Shown here piece by piece: positions 50,459-59,801 of a stretch of DNA of 64,000 nucleotides. Source of the DNA: Paenibacillus sp. Root52 (GTDB lineage Bacteria; Bacillota; Bacilli; Paenibacillales; Paenibacillaceae); NCBI RefSeq assembly GCF_001426865.1, contig NZ_LMFO01000001.1, positions 124,001-188,000 on the forward strand. The letters are read 5' to 3'. The notes beneath the pieces were generated by a model. That model ran no database searches and was not told the DNA's origin. It saw only the letters and a program-made list of their open reading frames with translations. Both the position numbers and the translations under genes were made by a program. Position 1 is the stretch's first letter; each line of letters begins with the position of its first letter.

Positions 50459-51226
50459 ATGTTGAAAATTGGGGAACATGTCTTTCAGTCTAGATTATTG
50501 TTGGGTACAGGTAAGTTTGACGATTTAGAGGTGCAGTCTCAGGCTATTGAAGCCTCAGGTACAGAGGTACTTACGTTTGCTGTGAGACGTCTTAACCTTG
50601 AAGAGCGTAACAAAAAGCATTTTCTCGATATGGTAGATTTGGATCGCTACACCTTGCTGCCTAACACTGCGGGTGCTTCTACGGCAGAAGAAGCTGTTCG
50701 TATTGCTGAACTCGCCCGTGCTTCCGGACTTTGTGATATGATAAAAGTAGAAGTGATTGGCGATGGAATTACACTGTTACCAGACCCGATTGAAACGTAT
50801 AAAGCCTGTGAGATGCTGCTACATAAAGGCTTTACGGTTCTTCCTTATATATCTGATGATGTAATCTTGGCGAAACGGCTCCAGTTACTTGGCGTACACG
50901 CTGTGATGCCTGGGGCTTCACCAATTGGATCAGGTAAGGGAATCATGAATCCATACAACCTCGAAGTTATTATTGAACAGGCGGTTGTCCCTGTGATTGT
51001 GGATGCTGGACTTCGATCACCTAGTGATGCTGCTCGTGCAATGGAAATGGGAGCAGACGCTGTGTTGTTGAATACAGCAGTTTCTGGGTCAGGTTATCCT
51101 GTTGATATGGCAAAGGCCATGAGACTCGGGGTAGAGGCAGGAAGATTGGCATATGAGGCAGGAATGATTCCAGTTAAGCGTTATGCAGCAGCGAGTAGTC
51201 CGGCGGAAGGAATGATTCATACATGA
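50459..51226 (+). CDS. thiG: thiazole synthase ThiG
   Basis: TIM-barrel enzyme that joins deoxyxylulose 5-phosphate, iminoglycine and ThiS-bound sulfur into the thiazole phosphate. The 255-residue product has [12 protein letters not shown] at the N-terminus, the Schiff-base Lys in IKVEVIGDG, and phosphate loops in [12 protein letters not shown] and [20 protein letters not shown]. The start is an ATG 4 bp after the thiS stop. It overlaps thiF by 4 bp. Controlled by the upstream TPP riboswitch. Confidence 0.96.
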   Translation: MLKIGEHVFQSRLLLGTGKFDDLEVQSQAIEASGTEVLTFAVRRLNLEERNKKHFLDMVDLDRYTLLPNTAGASTAEEAVRIAELARASGLCDMIKVEVIGDGITLLPDPIETYKACEMLLHKGFTVLPYISDDVILAKRLQLLGVHAVMPGASPIGSGKGIMNPYNLEVIIEQAVVPVIVDAGLRSPSDAARAMEMGADAVLLNTAVSGSGYPVDMAKAMRLGVEAGRLAYEAGMIPVKRYAAASSPAEGMIHT

Positions 51227-52272
51227 TGAATGAGACGTGTTCACCTGACCAAGGAGATCGATATTCCAGACAAGAGCGTTATGCTCCCCTTGGCAAGGAA
51301 GGACAGCGCAAATTAAGTAACGGTAAAGTTTTGATCGTTGGTGCAGGTGCATTAGGAACCGGTATTGCGGAGACGCTGGTACGTTCCGGTGTAGGACATG
51401 TCACAATTGTAGATCGTGACTATGTAGAGTGGAGCAACTTGCAGCGACAGCAACTATATATTGAACAGGATGCAATGGAGAGAATGCCCAAAGCGATAGC
51501 CGCACAAAAGCATCTCAGTGCAATTAATTCCACAGTTACCGTTAAGGGAATTGTAATGGATGTAAGGGCAGATGAGTTAGAGGATTTAATTCCAAATGTT
51601 GATCTAATTATGGATGCAACAGATAACTTTGATACGAGGTTATTGATCAATGATATGTGCCAGAAATACCGCATTCCATGGATATATGGCGGATGTGTCG
51701 GCAGTTATGGAATTACGTACACATTTATCCCTGGTGAGACACCTTGTTTGAATTGTTTGCTGGGAGAGGTTCCACTTGGAGGCGATACTTGCGATACCTC
51801 CGGAATTATTCCTCAGGCTGTACAGATGGTAACAGCGAATCAAACAGCTGAAGCGTTGAAATGGTTAAGTGGCCATCCAGAGGCGTTAAGACGGAAGTTA
51901 TTATCCTTCGATCTATGGCGCAATGAATACATTTCAATTAACGTGGATGGTGCGAAAAAGCAACAATGTGCTTCCTGTGGTGAAACAGCGACTTATCCGT
52001 ATCTCTCTGCTTCAAATCTGGAGAAGACGGACGTGTTATGTGGCAGAGACACAGTACAGATTCGCCCGGCACGCCCAACAAAACTTGATCTAGAGCATAC
52101 AGCTGAGCGCTTACGCGGACTTGATGAAGGTCAGGTTGAGGCTAATCCCTTTTTAGTTTCGTTCACAACGGGAGCGCAACGAATGGTTATTTTCCAGGAC
52201 GGACGTATTCTTGTGCATGGAACGAAAGATACAGCAGAAGCGCGAACGCTTGTACATCGTTACTTTGGTTAA
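51223..52272 (+). CDS. thiF: E1-like adenylyltransferase ThiF
   Basis: A 349-residue ThiF/MoeB-type enzyme that adenylates the ThiS C-terminus. The nucleotide loop is [18 protein letters not shown], the ATP/Arg segment [10 protein letters not shown], the catalytic Asp lies in [14 protein letters not shown], and zinc cysteines are in CLNCLLG and CASCGE. The C-terminal 75 residues are a small extra domain of the kind found in longer Bacillales ThiF proteins. Last gene of the riboswitch-controlled operon; thiC, thiD and thiE are not in this window. Confidence 0.94.
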   Translation: MMNETCSPDQGDRYSRQERYAPLGKEGQRKLSNGKVLIVGAGALGTGIAETLVRSGVGHVTIVDRDYVEWSNLQRQQLYIEQDAMERMPKAIAAQKHLSAINSTVTVKGIVMDVRADELEDLIPNVDLIMDATDNFDTRLLINDMCQKYRIPWIYGGCVGSYGITYTFIPGETPCLNCLLGEVPLGGDTCDTSGIIPQAVQMVTANQTAEALKWLSGHPEALRRKLLSFDLWRNEYISINVDGAKKQQCASCGETATYPYLSASNLEKTDVLCGRDTVQIRPARPTKLDLEHTAERLRGLDEGQVEANPFLVSFTTGAQRMVIFQDGRILVHGTKDTAEARTLVHRYFG

Positions 52273-52374
52273 GTGGTGAATTTACCCGACAAACATTAAC
52301 GATATGAACTAACGATTTAATTAAAAATATGAAGCAGAAATATGATGTGAAGATTTGAATTCAGTATACAAACC

Positions 52375-52413
52375 CAAGATACAGACTCAAGATATACACT
52401 CAAGATATAAACT
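52375..52413 (+). repeat. three tandem 13-bp repeats
   Basis: CAAGATACAGACT, CAAGATATACACT and CAAGATATAAACT follow each other directly, upstream of the thi operon terminator. Confidence 0.75.
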
Positions 52414-52418
52414 ATCTA

Positions 52419-52446
52419 AGTCCATTCCTAAGGAATGGACTTTTTA
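52419..52446 (+). terminator. intrinsic terminator after thiF
   Basis: AGTCCATTCC-TAA-GGAATGGACT followed by TTTTT. Confidence 0.9.
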
Positions 52447-52567
52447 GTTATGCGGCATGATAAGCAGATAACGAAATGTTGTTCTGCATCTTTGTGTTTA
52501 TTTGTGATCCTTAATCATTGTGCAGAAATATCATGGCGAAGTTTGAGATAAGCCGGGTGAATACTAC

Positions 52568-53254
52568 ATGCAAACATCCATCCTTTTGGTGGGAACGACA
52601 GAGCGAACCACATCCATTAAAGTTGTGTTACTGAATCATTCATATACTGTTGTGGATCTTAGTTGGCAACAATTGCAACAAGAGCGAGATGCACAACTGG
52701 AATCGATCCGTATGATCATTCTCTTGCATGATACGGATTCACGGGAAGAGCTTTCGGAAGGTATTGAGCGGTTAGCTCAAAAGAGTAAGCCTGTCCCAAT
52801 AGTGGTACTTACATACCAGGCAATGGATGAAGAGATTGTTCATTGGCTCGATCTTGGGGCAAACGATGTAATTCTAGAGCCCGTTCACTCGAGTGTCCTA
52901 TTGGCACGGATTCGTAATTTGTTAAGACTATTTGTGAGTGTAGGTCAGATGGATGAAGAGGTCATCGTTGTGCATGATCTTAAAGTGAATTTGCGTTCTC
53001 GCCGAGTGAGCCGTGCGGGGGAATATTTGATGTTAACACCTAAGGAGTACGAATTGTTGGAGTATTTGGCTCGTCATGTTAATGAGGCGTGCACGCGTAG
53101 TATGATTTTGAGTGAAGTATGGGGATACGAATTTGCAATGGATACGAATGTCGTAGACGTATATATTAAACACCTACGCGTAAAAGTAGACAAAGGGCGA
53201 CCCCAGAAATTGATCCATACGGTACGTGGAGTGGGTTATATGCTTCATACCTGA
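52568..53254 (+). CDS. orphan OmpR/PhoB-type response regulator with degenerate receiver
   Basis: A 228-residue protein. The C-terminal winged helix (about 130-226) is a clear OmpR-type DNA-binding domain (LTPKEYELLEYLARH, VVDVYIKHLRVKVD, IHTVRGVGYML). The receiver (1-115) keeps Asp55 (LLHDTDS) at the phosphorylation position, but the N-terminal acidic pair is replaced (LLVGTTER) and the conserved Lys after beta-5 is Glu (VILEPVHSS). It may therefore work without phosphorylation. No kinase gene is adjacent. The ribosome binding site is weak (GGGTGA). Targets unknown. Confidence 0.85.
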   Translation: MQTSILLVGTTERTTSIKVVLLNHSYTVVDLSWQQLQQERDAQLESIRMIILLHDTDSREELSEGIERLAQKSKPVPIVVLTYQAMDEEIVHWLDLGANDVILEPVHSSVLLARIRNLLRLFVSVGQMDEEVIVVHDLKVNLRSRRVSRAGEYLMLTPKEYELLEYLARHVNEACTRSMILSEVWGYEFAMDTNVVDVYIKHLRVKVDKGRPQKLIHTVRGVGYMLHT

Positions 53255-53324
53255 GTACTGGGGATTGATCAATAATTATGGATGGTTCTCTGGATACCCT
53301 GTAGCAAATTAGAACAAACAAAAA

Positions 53325-53348
53325 GAACCGAATCCATGGATTCGGTTC
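53325..53348 (-). terminator. intrinsic terminator of the NlpC/P60 gene
   Basis: A perfect 24-bp palindrome, GAACCGAATCCA/TGGATTCGGTTC. On the minus strand it is followed by TTTTTG, so it mainly ends the NlpC/P60 transcript. Confidence 0.85.
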
Positions 53349-53382
53349 AATTCAAGTTGTCCGTATCGTTTGCAATTAAGCT

Positions 53383-53883
53383 CTATAGTACGCGACGAGC
53401 TTTGATATAGGTTCTTTTCCAAGTGCCAGAGTCCAAATCTGACAGAGTTACACCCGGAGATCCGTAAGTGTGGAGAATCTTGCCATTTCCTGCATATACT
53501 CCGACATGAGTAACGTTAGAACCAGTAGAGCGGCTACCGCTGGAGAAGAAGACAAGGTCGCCTACACGTAGGTTAGCTTTAGATACAGCTTTACCTTCTT
53601 TGGATTGCTTCACGGATGTACGTGGCAAGTCAACGCCATATTTCTTGAAAATATACTTCATAAATGAAGAGCAATCAAAATATTTTGTTGTTGTGGTTGA
53701 AGCGCCAAATTTATATGGAGTTCCAGTGAACTTTTTACCATAGTTTACAATTTGCTGTCCAGTTGATACCGATGCGGTTGCTGCTTGTGCAACGGGTGCG
53801 TTAGTCATAAGAACTGCTCCAAAACCAAGTGTAGCGCACAACCCGACGGTTACGGCCTTTTGGACTAAGATGTTTGTTTTCAT
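53383..53883 (-). CDS. secreted NlpC/P60 family cell-wall hydrolase
   Basis: A 166-residue secreted cysteine peptidase that would cleave peptidoglycan stem peptides. A signal peptide (MKTNILVQKAVTVGLCATLG) ends near AQA-A34/35. The NlpC/P60 domain follows at once, with catalytic Cys71 (FDCSSFMKYIF), His126 (THVGVYAG) and a third polar residue near His138. No SH3 or LysM anchor is present, so the protein is probably released or loosely held. The start at 53883 follows GGAGG; the longer frame upstream has no ribosome binding site. Confidence 0.93.
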   Translation of the reverse strand: MKTNILVQKAVTVGLCATLGFGAVLMTNAPVAQAATASVSTGQQIVNYGKKFTGTPYKFGASTTTTKYFDCSSFMKYIFKKYGVDLPRTSVKQSKEGKAVSKANLRVGDLVFFSSGSRSTGSNVTHVGVYAGNGKILHTYGSPGVTLSDLDSGTWKRTYIKARRVL

Positions 53884-54069
53884 GTAAGTACCTCCAAAAT
53901 TCGTTTTCGTTAAGTTGCTAGAGCTACTATAACAGGTTTGTAACAGCCTAGAAATTGGATAGGTGTGCACAATCCCTTGTGTCGCAAAGCATTGGATATC
54001 ATTATTAAAAAACAATTAAAAATGTCAAAAAATTAATCATTGACGGACATCCATTTGGAGAAAAATAAA

Positions 54070-54096
54070 AAAGACCCTTGATATTCAAGGGTCTTT
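54070..54096 (-). terminator. intrinsic terminator of the TPK gene
   Basis: AAAGACCCTTGA and TCAAGGGTCTTT form a stem; on the minus strand it is followed by a T-rich run (54061-54069). Confidence 0.85.
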
Positions 54097-54163
54097 ACGT
54101 GAATTCCACTTAATTTAAGTTTGAATCATGGGTTACAAAAAAGTAACTATTTAAGATTCTAAT

Positions 54164-54805
54164 CTAATCTTTGCTCTGGATAATTAGCAATAATCCGCTA
54201 TCAATAGAGACGGTTCCAGACTTACCTAACAATTTGTTGCTGATCCCTAATGACTGTCCCATTCGCAGAGTGGCTTCCTGCAGTGGATATTGGAATCCTT
54301 TTAAGTTAATCCCTGTTACTTCTGGTGTCAAAGGTAATAAAGAGACATACTCATAGCCATGGTCTTCGACTACGGCTTCGGATGTCGTTAACATCATGAG
54401 GTTATTTTTGTCTTGCAGCGAACAGGAGATATGACGCTGCATCGCACGAACCATAATATGTACGTTTGCCAAAGTGTGATCCATGCGTGTCCCTGTAGCA
54501 CCTAACATTAGAATATGGGTTGGCTCGTGATCCAAGGCTGTCTCAAAAGCCATCTCTGTATCTGTCCAGTCTTTAAGTACAGGATCCACCACAATCATCC
54601 GTCCACTTTTTTCACGAACTAATTGTTGTTCCTCTTCTGTAATGGAGTCAAAATCCCCAACGGCGATATCCGGCGTAATCCCATGTTCAATGAGGAATAA
54701 CGCCCCTCGGTCTGCTGCGATAATCATGTCATCCTTATGAAGTGCCTCTAGGAACTCAGGAAACAGCTCCCCACCGGTAAAAATGACAATACGTTTCATG
54801 GTCAT
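54164..54805 (-). CDS. thiN: thiamine pyrophosphokinase
   Basis: Makes TPP from thiamine and ATP. The 213-residue product has AADRGALFLIEHGITPDIAVG and DFDSI at the N-terminal catalytic half, WTDTEMAFE with the metal-binding Asp-x-Glu, and GATGTRMDHTLANV; the C-terminal half is the thiamine-binding beta domain (GTVSIDSGLLLII). The start is the ATG at 54805, 9 bp after AAGGAAGG; a further ATG at 54814 touches that site. It lies near the riboswitch-controlled thi operon and the TPP-dependent PDH operon, but on the opposite strand and without a riboswitch. Confidence 0.92.
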   Translation of the reverse strand: MTMKRIVIFTGGELFPEFLEALHKDDMIIAADRGALFLIEHGITPDIAVGDFDSITEEEQQLVREKSGRMIVVDPVLKDWTDTEMAFETALDHEPTHILMLGATGTRMDHTLANVHIMVRAMQRHISCSLQDKNNLMMLTTSEAVVEDHGYEYVSLLPLTPEVTGINLKGFQYPLQEATLRMGQSLGISNKLLGKSGTVSIDSGLLLIIQSKD

Positions 54806-55097
54806 TCTATTCATCCTTCCTTCTAATGAAGAAATTATATCATTTTTTTATGTTGATTCGAAACTCTACTATCAGATGTAGCTATACTTCATTTGGGCTC
54901 AAATTTCTAGAAGGAAGGTCATGTGGGGTTCTAAATTCAAAAATACAACTGCGAAATGTTTGAGAACATTAGTATAGATATGCGGATATTTATAGAGCAG
55001 GTGTATAGTAATATGAATAAATTGATGTTTTTTTACTGGATTGCAGGCTAGTTTGGTTCGATTTCAACAAAATACACGTACATTTGATAAAATGTTG
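54806..55097. other. AT-rich intergenic region, nothing recognised
   Basis: About 290 bp between the divergent TPK and TRIC-type genes with no gene-like open frame. A promoter for the TRIC gene follows. Confidence 0.4.
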
Positions 55098-55127
55098 TTG
55101 CTTAATTTTAGTACTCGCGGATACAAT
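55098..55127 (+). promoter_or_regulatory. promoter of the TRIC-phosphatase operon
   Basis: TTGCTT and TACAAT with an 18-bp spacer. Confidence 0.5.
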
Positions 55128-55173
55128 GGGTAGAGCGACATGGAGATGACTTGAAAAGTGAGGTTTGAACAGG

Positions 55174-55848
55174 TTGGACTTACACATTTTTGAAGTGTTC
55201 AGTATTATAGGGACGATTGCGTTTGCGATGTCCGGTGCCTTTGTGGCGATGGAAGAGGAGTATGATATCCTAGGAGTGCTGGTACTGGGTCTTGTGACAG
55301 CCTTTGGCGGAGGTATAATCCGTAATGTGCTGATCGGAGTGCCGGTAACTACTTTATGGAGTCAGGGCGGTCTTATTATGCTGGCACTCGTATCAGTTGC
55401 CATTGCATTTGTTCTTCCTTTGCAATGGATCAGTCATTGGAAGCGAACGGAAGCGCTGTTTGATGCGATCGGACTTGCGGCATTTGCGATTCAAGGTGGT
55501 TTGTACGCTGCCAAAATGGGACATCCCGTGAGTGCAGTGATTGTAGCTGCAGTGATGACTGGTATTGGCGGGGGGATTATCCGGGACTTGCTCGCAGGAC
55601 GGAAGCCGCTCGTGTTACGTGACGAAATATACGCAGTGTGGGCAATGGCTGCTGGATTTACGATTGGAATGGGCTGGTTCACAAGCAATATTGGGCTGCT
55701 AATCTGTTTTGCAGGGGTTGTGTTCTTCCGGATGTGTTCTGTACATTATAAATGGAAACTGCCACGCCGTTCACTTGTTGCATCGGACAGCATCCAACCA
55801 CAGGCAACACAGACTGCGTTAAGTCATACGTTAAGCAAGGGGGAATAA
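55174..55848 (+). CDS. TRIC-type cation channel family protein (UPF0126)
   Basis: A 224-residue integral membrane protein with about seven segments made of two similar halves. Each half has a glycine hinge motif: FGGGIIRNVLIG near residue 48 and IGGGIIRDLLAG near residue 135, typical of trimeric intracellular cation channels. The start is taken as TTG 55174, 10 bp after GAGG; TTG 55165 is nearly fused to that site. The following phosphatase gene begins 5 bp after the stop. Ion specificity (probably K+) is inferred from the family. Confidence 0.92.
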   Translation: MDLHIFEVFSIIGTIAFAMSGAFVAMEEEYDILGVLVLGLVTAFGGGIIRNVLIGVPVTTLWSQGGLIMLALVSVAIAFVLPLQWISHWKRTEALFDAIGLAAFAIQGGLYAAKMGHPVSAVIVAAVMTGIGGGIIRDLLAGRKPLVLRDEIYAVWAMAAGFTIGMGWFTSNIGLLICFAGVVFFRMCSVHYKWKLPRRSLVASDSIQPQATQTALSHTLSKGE

Positions 55849-55853
55849 TTAAA

Positions 55854-56324
55854 ATGATTCGAGTTTTATTCGTTTGTCTTGGAAATATTTGCCGATCACC
55901 TATGGCTGAAGCTGTGCTGCGCCACAAAATTGAAGAACGCGGATTAGCACAGCAGATTGAAGTTGATTCAGCAGGAACAGGGGACTGGCATGTAGGTAAA
56001 CCTCCTCATGAGGGAACTCGCAAACTGTTAGATAGCGTTCAAATCTCTTATGCCAATATGGCTGCAAGACAGTTCGCAAGTAATGACTTCGAGCAATTCG
56101 ATTATATTGTCTGCATGGACAACTCTAATGAAGCGAATGTTCGCAAAGTTATAGGTGGTGTAGATGCAGATATCATCAAACTTATGGATCTGCTACCTCA
56201 TGAAGTACTACGTGAAGTTCCCGATCCATATCATACTGGAAATTTTGAGGAAGTGTATCAATTGGTTGATGCAGGCTGCGATGTATTATTGGAACGAATT
56301 ACTGCAGAACATGCATTGTCTTAA
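55854..56324 (+). CDS. low-molecular-weight protein phosphatase
   Basis: A 156-residue phosphatase with the loop Cys8-LGNIC-Arg14 (VCLGNICRSPMAEAV) and the general-acid Asp in VPDPYHTGNFEE. It could act on phosphotyrosine or, like B. subtilis YwlE, on phosphoarginine; the residue after the loop Cys that sets this choice cannot be judged safely here. GGGGG lies at 55840-55844 before ATG 55854; upstream codons in the same frame lie in the TRIC gene. A terminator follows, so the two genes form an operon. Confidence 0.93.
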   Translation: MIRVLFVCLGNICRSPMAEAVLRHKIEERGLAQQIEVDSAGTGDWHVGKPPHEGTRKLLDSVQISYANMAARQFASNDFEQFDYIVCMDNSNEANVRKVIGGVDADIIKLMDLLPHEVLREVPDPYHTGNFEEVYQLVDAGCDVLLERITAEHALS

Positions 56325-56371
56325 GATTTTGTAAGGCGTTTTGTAAAAAGTAATGGAATGAATACGAGTAG

Positions 56372-56403
56372 AGCTGGGTTAAAGAACAACATCCAGCTTT
56401 TTT
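56372..56403 (+). terminator. intrinsic terminator after the phosphatase gene
   Basis: AGCTGG and CCAGCT arms with G-U extension, followed by six T. Confidence 0.8.
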
Positions 56404-56483
56404 ATTGCAGATAAATGTAAGCGATAACATAAAAGAGTGAAACAAAAGCGGCATTTCAGCCGCCTGTTCAGTTGAATACAATA

Positions 56484-57218
56484 TTAATTTTCTTGAAGAA
56501 AGTATAACAGTGCTTCGGGCAGTTCCTTTTGCCAAAATCCCCATTGGTGGTTTCCTTCTTTCTCTCTATAGGAGACGATCGCACCGCGTTTATCCAGTAA
56601 ATCACGTGTATCTCGGTTCAATTGAACAAAGTCATAAGTTCCTGTGTCTGCTTCAAAAGCTGTTTCCTGCAAACCAACGATCATCCAGATGGAAAGCCAA
56701 GACAAATTCTCTTCTGCGGCATAGATTTCTTGGGAAGCGGAATAGAAGGCTCCGGACAAGCTAATGACGCGATGGAACAGATCGGGATAGAGTAGGGCAA
56801 GATGCAATGATACACTGCCCCCGAGTGAGTCACCAGCCAAGACACGTTCTTGCGGTGATCGGCGCACAGGATATTTCTCTTCTACATAGGGAATAATCTC
56901 TTCAGCGAAGCAAGCGGTATAAGCCTTAAACCGATCTCCGAAGGGAGCGTACTCCTGTGTCCTTACAGACACGTCAACCTGAACCCCAACGATGATGAAA
57001 GGTTCGGCACCCTCATCTAGGATGATGCGGTTTGCTGTTGTAGCGATTCGTCCAAAATTAAAAAATTCTTCGCCATCCTGACAATAAACGACAGGATAAC
57101 TAAGCAGTTCATTGTAGCCAGGCGGAAGATAAATTCGTAGAGTCCGCTTCTCTCCAAGATAACGACTTTCAATCTCTTCCTTTACAATTGTGCGTTTCAA
57201 ATAGCGAGAATCCGTCAT
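56484..57218 (-). CDS. alpha/beta-hydrolase, esterase D-like family
   Basis: A 244-residue cytosolic hydrolase of the putative esterase (Esterase D/ferric-enterobactin esterase-like) group. The nucleophile elbow is GDSLGG with Ser131, the oxyanion strand precedes it (YPVVYCQDGEEFF), and a likely catalytic His is in GNHQWGFWQ. Members hydrolyse acyl esters or siderophore esters; no siderophore genes are close. It is transcribed against the phosphatase operon and stands alone. Confidence 0.88.
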   Translation of the reverse strand: MTDSRYLKRTIVKEEIESRYLGEKRTLRIYLPPGYNELLSYPVVYCQDGEEFFNFGRIATTANRIILDEGAEPFIIVGVQVDVSVRTQEYAPFGDRFKAYTACFAEEIIPYVEEKYPVRRSPQERVLAGDSLGGSVSLHLALLYPDLFHRVISLSGAFYSASQEIYAAEENLSWLSIWMIVGLQETAFEADTGTYDFVQLNRDTRDLLDKRGAIVSYREKEGNHQWGFWQKELPEALLYFLQEN

Positions 57219-57318
57219 AAAACGTCACCTTTCTCGGTTTTATTTTTGCATTCGACCGCGCAATACGGTAAGATTAACCTTATGCGGGTTTAGGTAAAAA
57301 ACGCAAACATGTACTATG

Positions 57319-57349
57319 CTGTTATACCAATATTAGAACCCTGTTATAC
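57319..57349. repeat. two CTGTTATAC direct repeats upstream of pdhA
   Basis: Copies at 57319-57327 and 57341-57349, 22 bp apart (about two helical turns). The inverse, TATAACAG, lies at 57425-57432 next to the expected transcription start. Confidence 0.6.
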
Positions 57350-57390
57350 ATACAATCCGAAAGAAAATATAAAAAAAATACGGATATCTT

Positions 57391-57420
57391 TGACGTATGC
57401 AGTGAAACAGGTGTATAATA
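57391..57420 (+). promoter_or_regulatory. pdh operon promoter
   Basis: TTGACG and TATAAT with an 18-bp spacer; transcription would start near 57427. Confidence 0.75.
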
Positions 57421-57474
57421 ATATTATAACAGCGGAACTTGATATTCAAATTTTTTGTTGAGGTGAAGAAAAAA

Positions 57475-58542
57475 ATGAGCAAGGTTCCTTATGAAGTATA
57501 TACGGAGGATGTAGAAGCTCTGTCCGTGCTGTCTCCTGACGGCGAAATTGTTAACAAAGACATGATGCCTAAGCTTTCCGACGATCAATTAAAAGAAATT
57601 ATGTACCGCATGGTATTTACCCGTACTTGGGATGACCGTGCAGTAAACCTGGGCCGTCAAGGTCGTCTTGGTTTCTATGCTCCAGTATCTGGTCAAGAAG
57701 CTACAATGGTTGGTAGTGAATTTGCAATTGAAAAAGAAGACTTTGTATGTCCTGGCTATCGTGACATTCCGCAACTCGTATGGCATGGACTTCCTCTTTA
57801 TCAAGCATTCTTGTACTCCCGTGGACACCAACATGGTGGACAAATTCCCGATGGCGTTAATGTATTGATGCCACAAATCATCATTGGTGCACAAATCCTG
57901 CATGCAATGGGTATCGCTATGGGTTACAAATTGAAGAAACAAAAGCAAGTTGTTATTACGTACACAGGTGATGGCGGTTCTTCTGAAGGTGACTTCTATG
58001 AAGGTCTGAACTACGCTGGTGTATACAAACTGCCAGTTATCTTCTTCGTACAAAACAATGGTTATGCCATCACAACTCCTTTTGCTAAACAAACAGCAGC
58101 TCTGTCCATCGCTCACAAAGCGGTAGCAGCAGGGATCAAAGGTGTTAAAGTTGACGGTATGGACATCTTCGCTGTTATCAAAGCTGTTCAGGAAGCTGCT
58201 GAACGTGGACGTAACGGAGAAGGCGCTACATTGATCGAAGCGGTAACTTACCGTTTCCGTCCTCACTCCCTTTCTGACGATGCTTCCAAATATCGTACAA
58301 AAGAAGAAGAGGCTGAGTGGAGCGTAAAAGATCCAATCGCACGTTTCGCTAAGTATCTGGAGAAAAAAGGTCTGTGGACTGAAGAAGATACAGCACGTGT
58401 GAAAGAAGAAGCAAAAGCTAAAGTAAACGAAGAGATCAAAAAAGCGGAAAAAACCGAGAAAATGACGATTTCAGGCTTGATCGACAGCATGTTCGAACAA
58501 ACGCCTAAGCACTTGGAAGAGCAAAAAGCTGATTTCCAATAA
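57475..58542 (+). CDS. pdhA: pyruvate dehydrogenase E1 component, alpha subunit
   Basis: TPP-dependent decarboxylation of pyruvate, first step of the pyruvate dehydrogenase complex. The 355-residue subunit has the TPP motif GDGGSSEGDFYEGLNYAG to NNGYAIT (Gly-Asp-Gly...Asn). MVFTRTWDDRAVNLGRQGRLGF near residue 45 is typical of the branched Gram-positive E1-alpha, and FRPHSLSDDASKYR is the phosphorylatable-loop region of the family. ATG 57475 follows GAGGTGA. Codon use is strongly biased, as expected for a highly expressed operon, and pdhB follows. Confidence 0.97.
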   Translation: MSKVPYEVYTEDVEALSVLSPDGEIVNKDMMPKLSDDQLKEIMYRMVFTRTWDDRAVNLGRQGRLGFYAPVSGQEATMVGSEFAIEKEDFVCPGYRDIPQLVWHGLPLYQAFLYSRGHQHGGQIPDGVNVLMPQIIIGAQILHAMGIAMGYKLKKQKQVVITYTGDGGSSEGDFYEGLNYAGVYKLPVIFFVQNNGYAITTPFAKQTAALSIAHKAVAAGIKGVKVDGMDIFAVIKAVQEAAERGRNGEGATLIEAVTYRFRPHSLSDDASKYRTKEEEAEWSVKDPIARFAKYLEKKGLWTEEDTARVKEEAKAKVNEEIKKAEKTEKMTISGLIDSMFEQTPKHLEEQKADFQ

Positions 58543-58647
58543 GTTTTTTCCGATAAAGCATAAACATCCGGCGCCAGTTATGGTGTCTCGGTATACATGT
58601 ATGAATTCAAATGTGAACTGTCAATGTTTAAGGAGGAAATGAAGCAA

Positions 58648-59625
58648 ATGGCACAATTGAACATGAAAGAAGCAATCCGTGATGCGCTTCGCGTTGAGTT
58701 GAAACGTGATCCTAACGTTCTGCTTTTCGGTGAAGACGTAGGTAATGTAGGCGGTGTTTTCCGTGTAACGGAAGGTCTGCAAAAAGAGTTTGGCGAAGAG
58801 CGTGTATTTGATACTCCGCTGGCTGAGTCCGCTATTGGTGGTCTGGCTGTAGGTTTGGGTATCCAAGGCTTCCGTCCAGTAGCTGAAATCCAATTCGTTG
58901 GTTTCATCTTCGAAGCACTTGACCAAATGGTAGTTCAAGCTGCTCGTATGCGTTTCCGCTCCGGCGGAAAATACAATTCTCCAATCGTATTCCGTACACC
59001 ATTCGGTGGCGGTGTAAAAGCGGCAGAATTGCATACAGATTCTCTGGAAGGTTTGCTCACGCAAACTCCGGGTATTAAAGTAGTAGTTCCATCTAACCCT
59101 TACGATGCAAAAGGTCTGATGATTGCTTCTATCCGCGACAACGATCCTGTATTCTTCATGGAGCACTTGAACCTGTACCATGCTTTCCGTGCAGAAGTGC
59201 CTGAAGAGGACTATGTTGTTGAACTGGGTAAAGCGAACGTTGTTCGTGAAGGTTCCGACGTTACTATCATCACTTACGGTATGATGGTTCACACTTCCGT
59301 TAAAGCAGCGGAAGAGCTTGAAAAACAAGGAATTAAAGTTGAAGTAATCGACCTTCGTACGATCAGCCCGATCGATATCGATACAGTTATTGCTTCTGTT
59401 AAGAAAACAAATCGCGCTATTGTTGTACAAGAAGCTCAAAAGAGCGCAGGTATTGCAGCTGAAGTCATTGCACAAATCAATGAAAAAGCAATCCTGCACT
59501 TGGAAGCACCGGTACTGCGTGTAGCAGGTCCGGATACTGTATATCCTTTTGCGCAAATCGAAGATACATGGCTGCCTAACCCAGCACGTATTGTTGCTGC
59601 GGTTAACAAAGTCGTAAATTTCTAA
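58648..59625 (+). CDS. pdhB: pyruvate dehydrogenase E1 component, beta subunit
   Basis: Partner of PdhA in the E1 heterotetramer; 325 residues, the same length as the B. subtilis protein. Landmarks are [41 protein letters not shown] and the C-terminal transketolase part ([13 protein letters not shown]). ATG 58648 ([12 protein letters not shown]) fits the family; ATG 58639 lies only 2 bp from AGGAGG and would add three residues. The 105-bp gap after pdhA has no terminator. Confidence 0.97.
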   Translation: MAQLNMKEAIRDALRVELKRDPNVLLFGEDVGNVGGVFRVTEGLQKEFGEERVFDTPLAESAIGGLAVGLGIQGFRPVAEIQFVGFIFEALDQMVVQAARMRFRSGGKYNSPIVFRTPFGGGVKAAELHTDSLEGLLTQTPGIKVVVPSNPYDAKGLMIASIRDNDPVFFMEHLNLYHAFRAEVPEEDYVVELGKANVVREGSDVTIITYGMMVHTSVKAAEELEKQGIKVEVIDLRTISPIDIDTVIASVKKTNRAIVVQEAQKSAGIAAEVIAQINEKAILHLEAPVLRVAGPDTVYPFAQIEDTWLPNPARIVAAVNKVVNF

Positions 59626-59710
59626 TTTAATCATCTGACATGCCGCAAGGCGCAGTATGGTGATTCACACCGCAGCGTAGGCTGCACTGTAAACAGCCAT
59701 TAGCCCCTTG

Positions 59711-59742
59711 AGTAACAGTTATTTGCATTAGCAGTAACAGTT
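59711..59742 (+). repeat. direct repeat AGTAACAGTT in the pdhB-pdhC gap
   Basis: Copies at 59711-59720 and 59733-59742, again 22 bp apart, in an unusually long (176-bp) gap inside the operon. Confidence 0.6.
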
Positions 59743-59801
59743 GGTTCTTGGAGTTAAGGGTTGTTTTCAGGATTGAGCACATAATCAAGGAGGTTTTTCA
59801 G

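Noticed and set aside
58621..59634. Minus-strand open frame of 337 codons opposite pdhB
   Set aside because: Same reason: a shadow of strong codon bias in a highly expressed gene.
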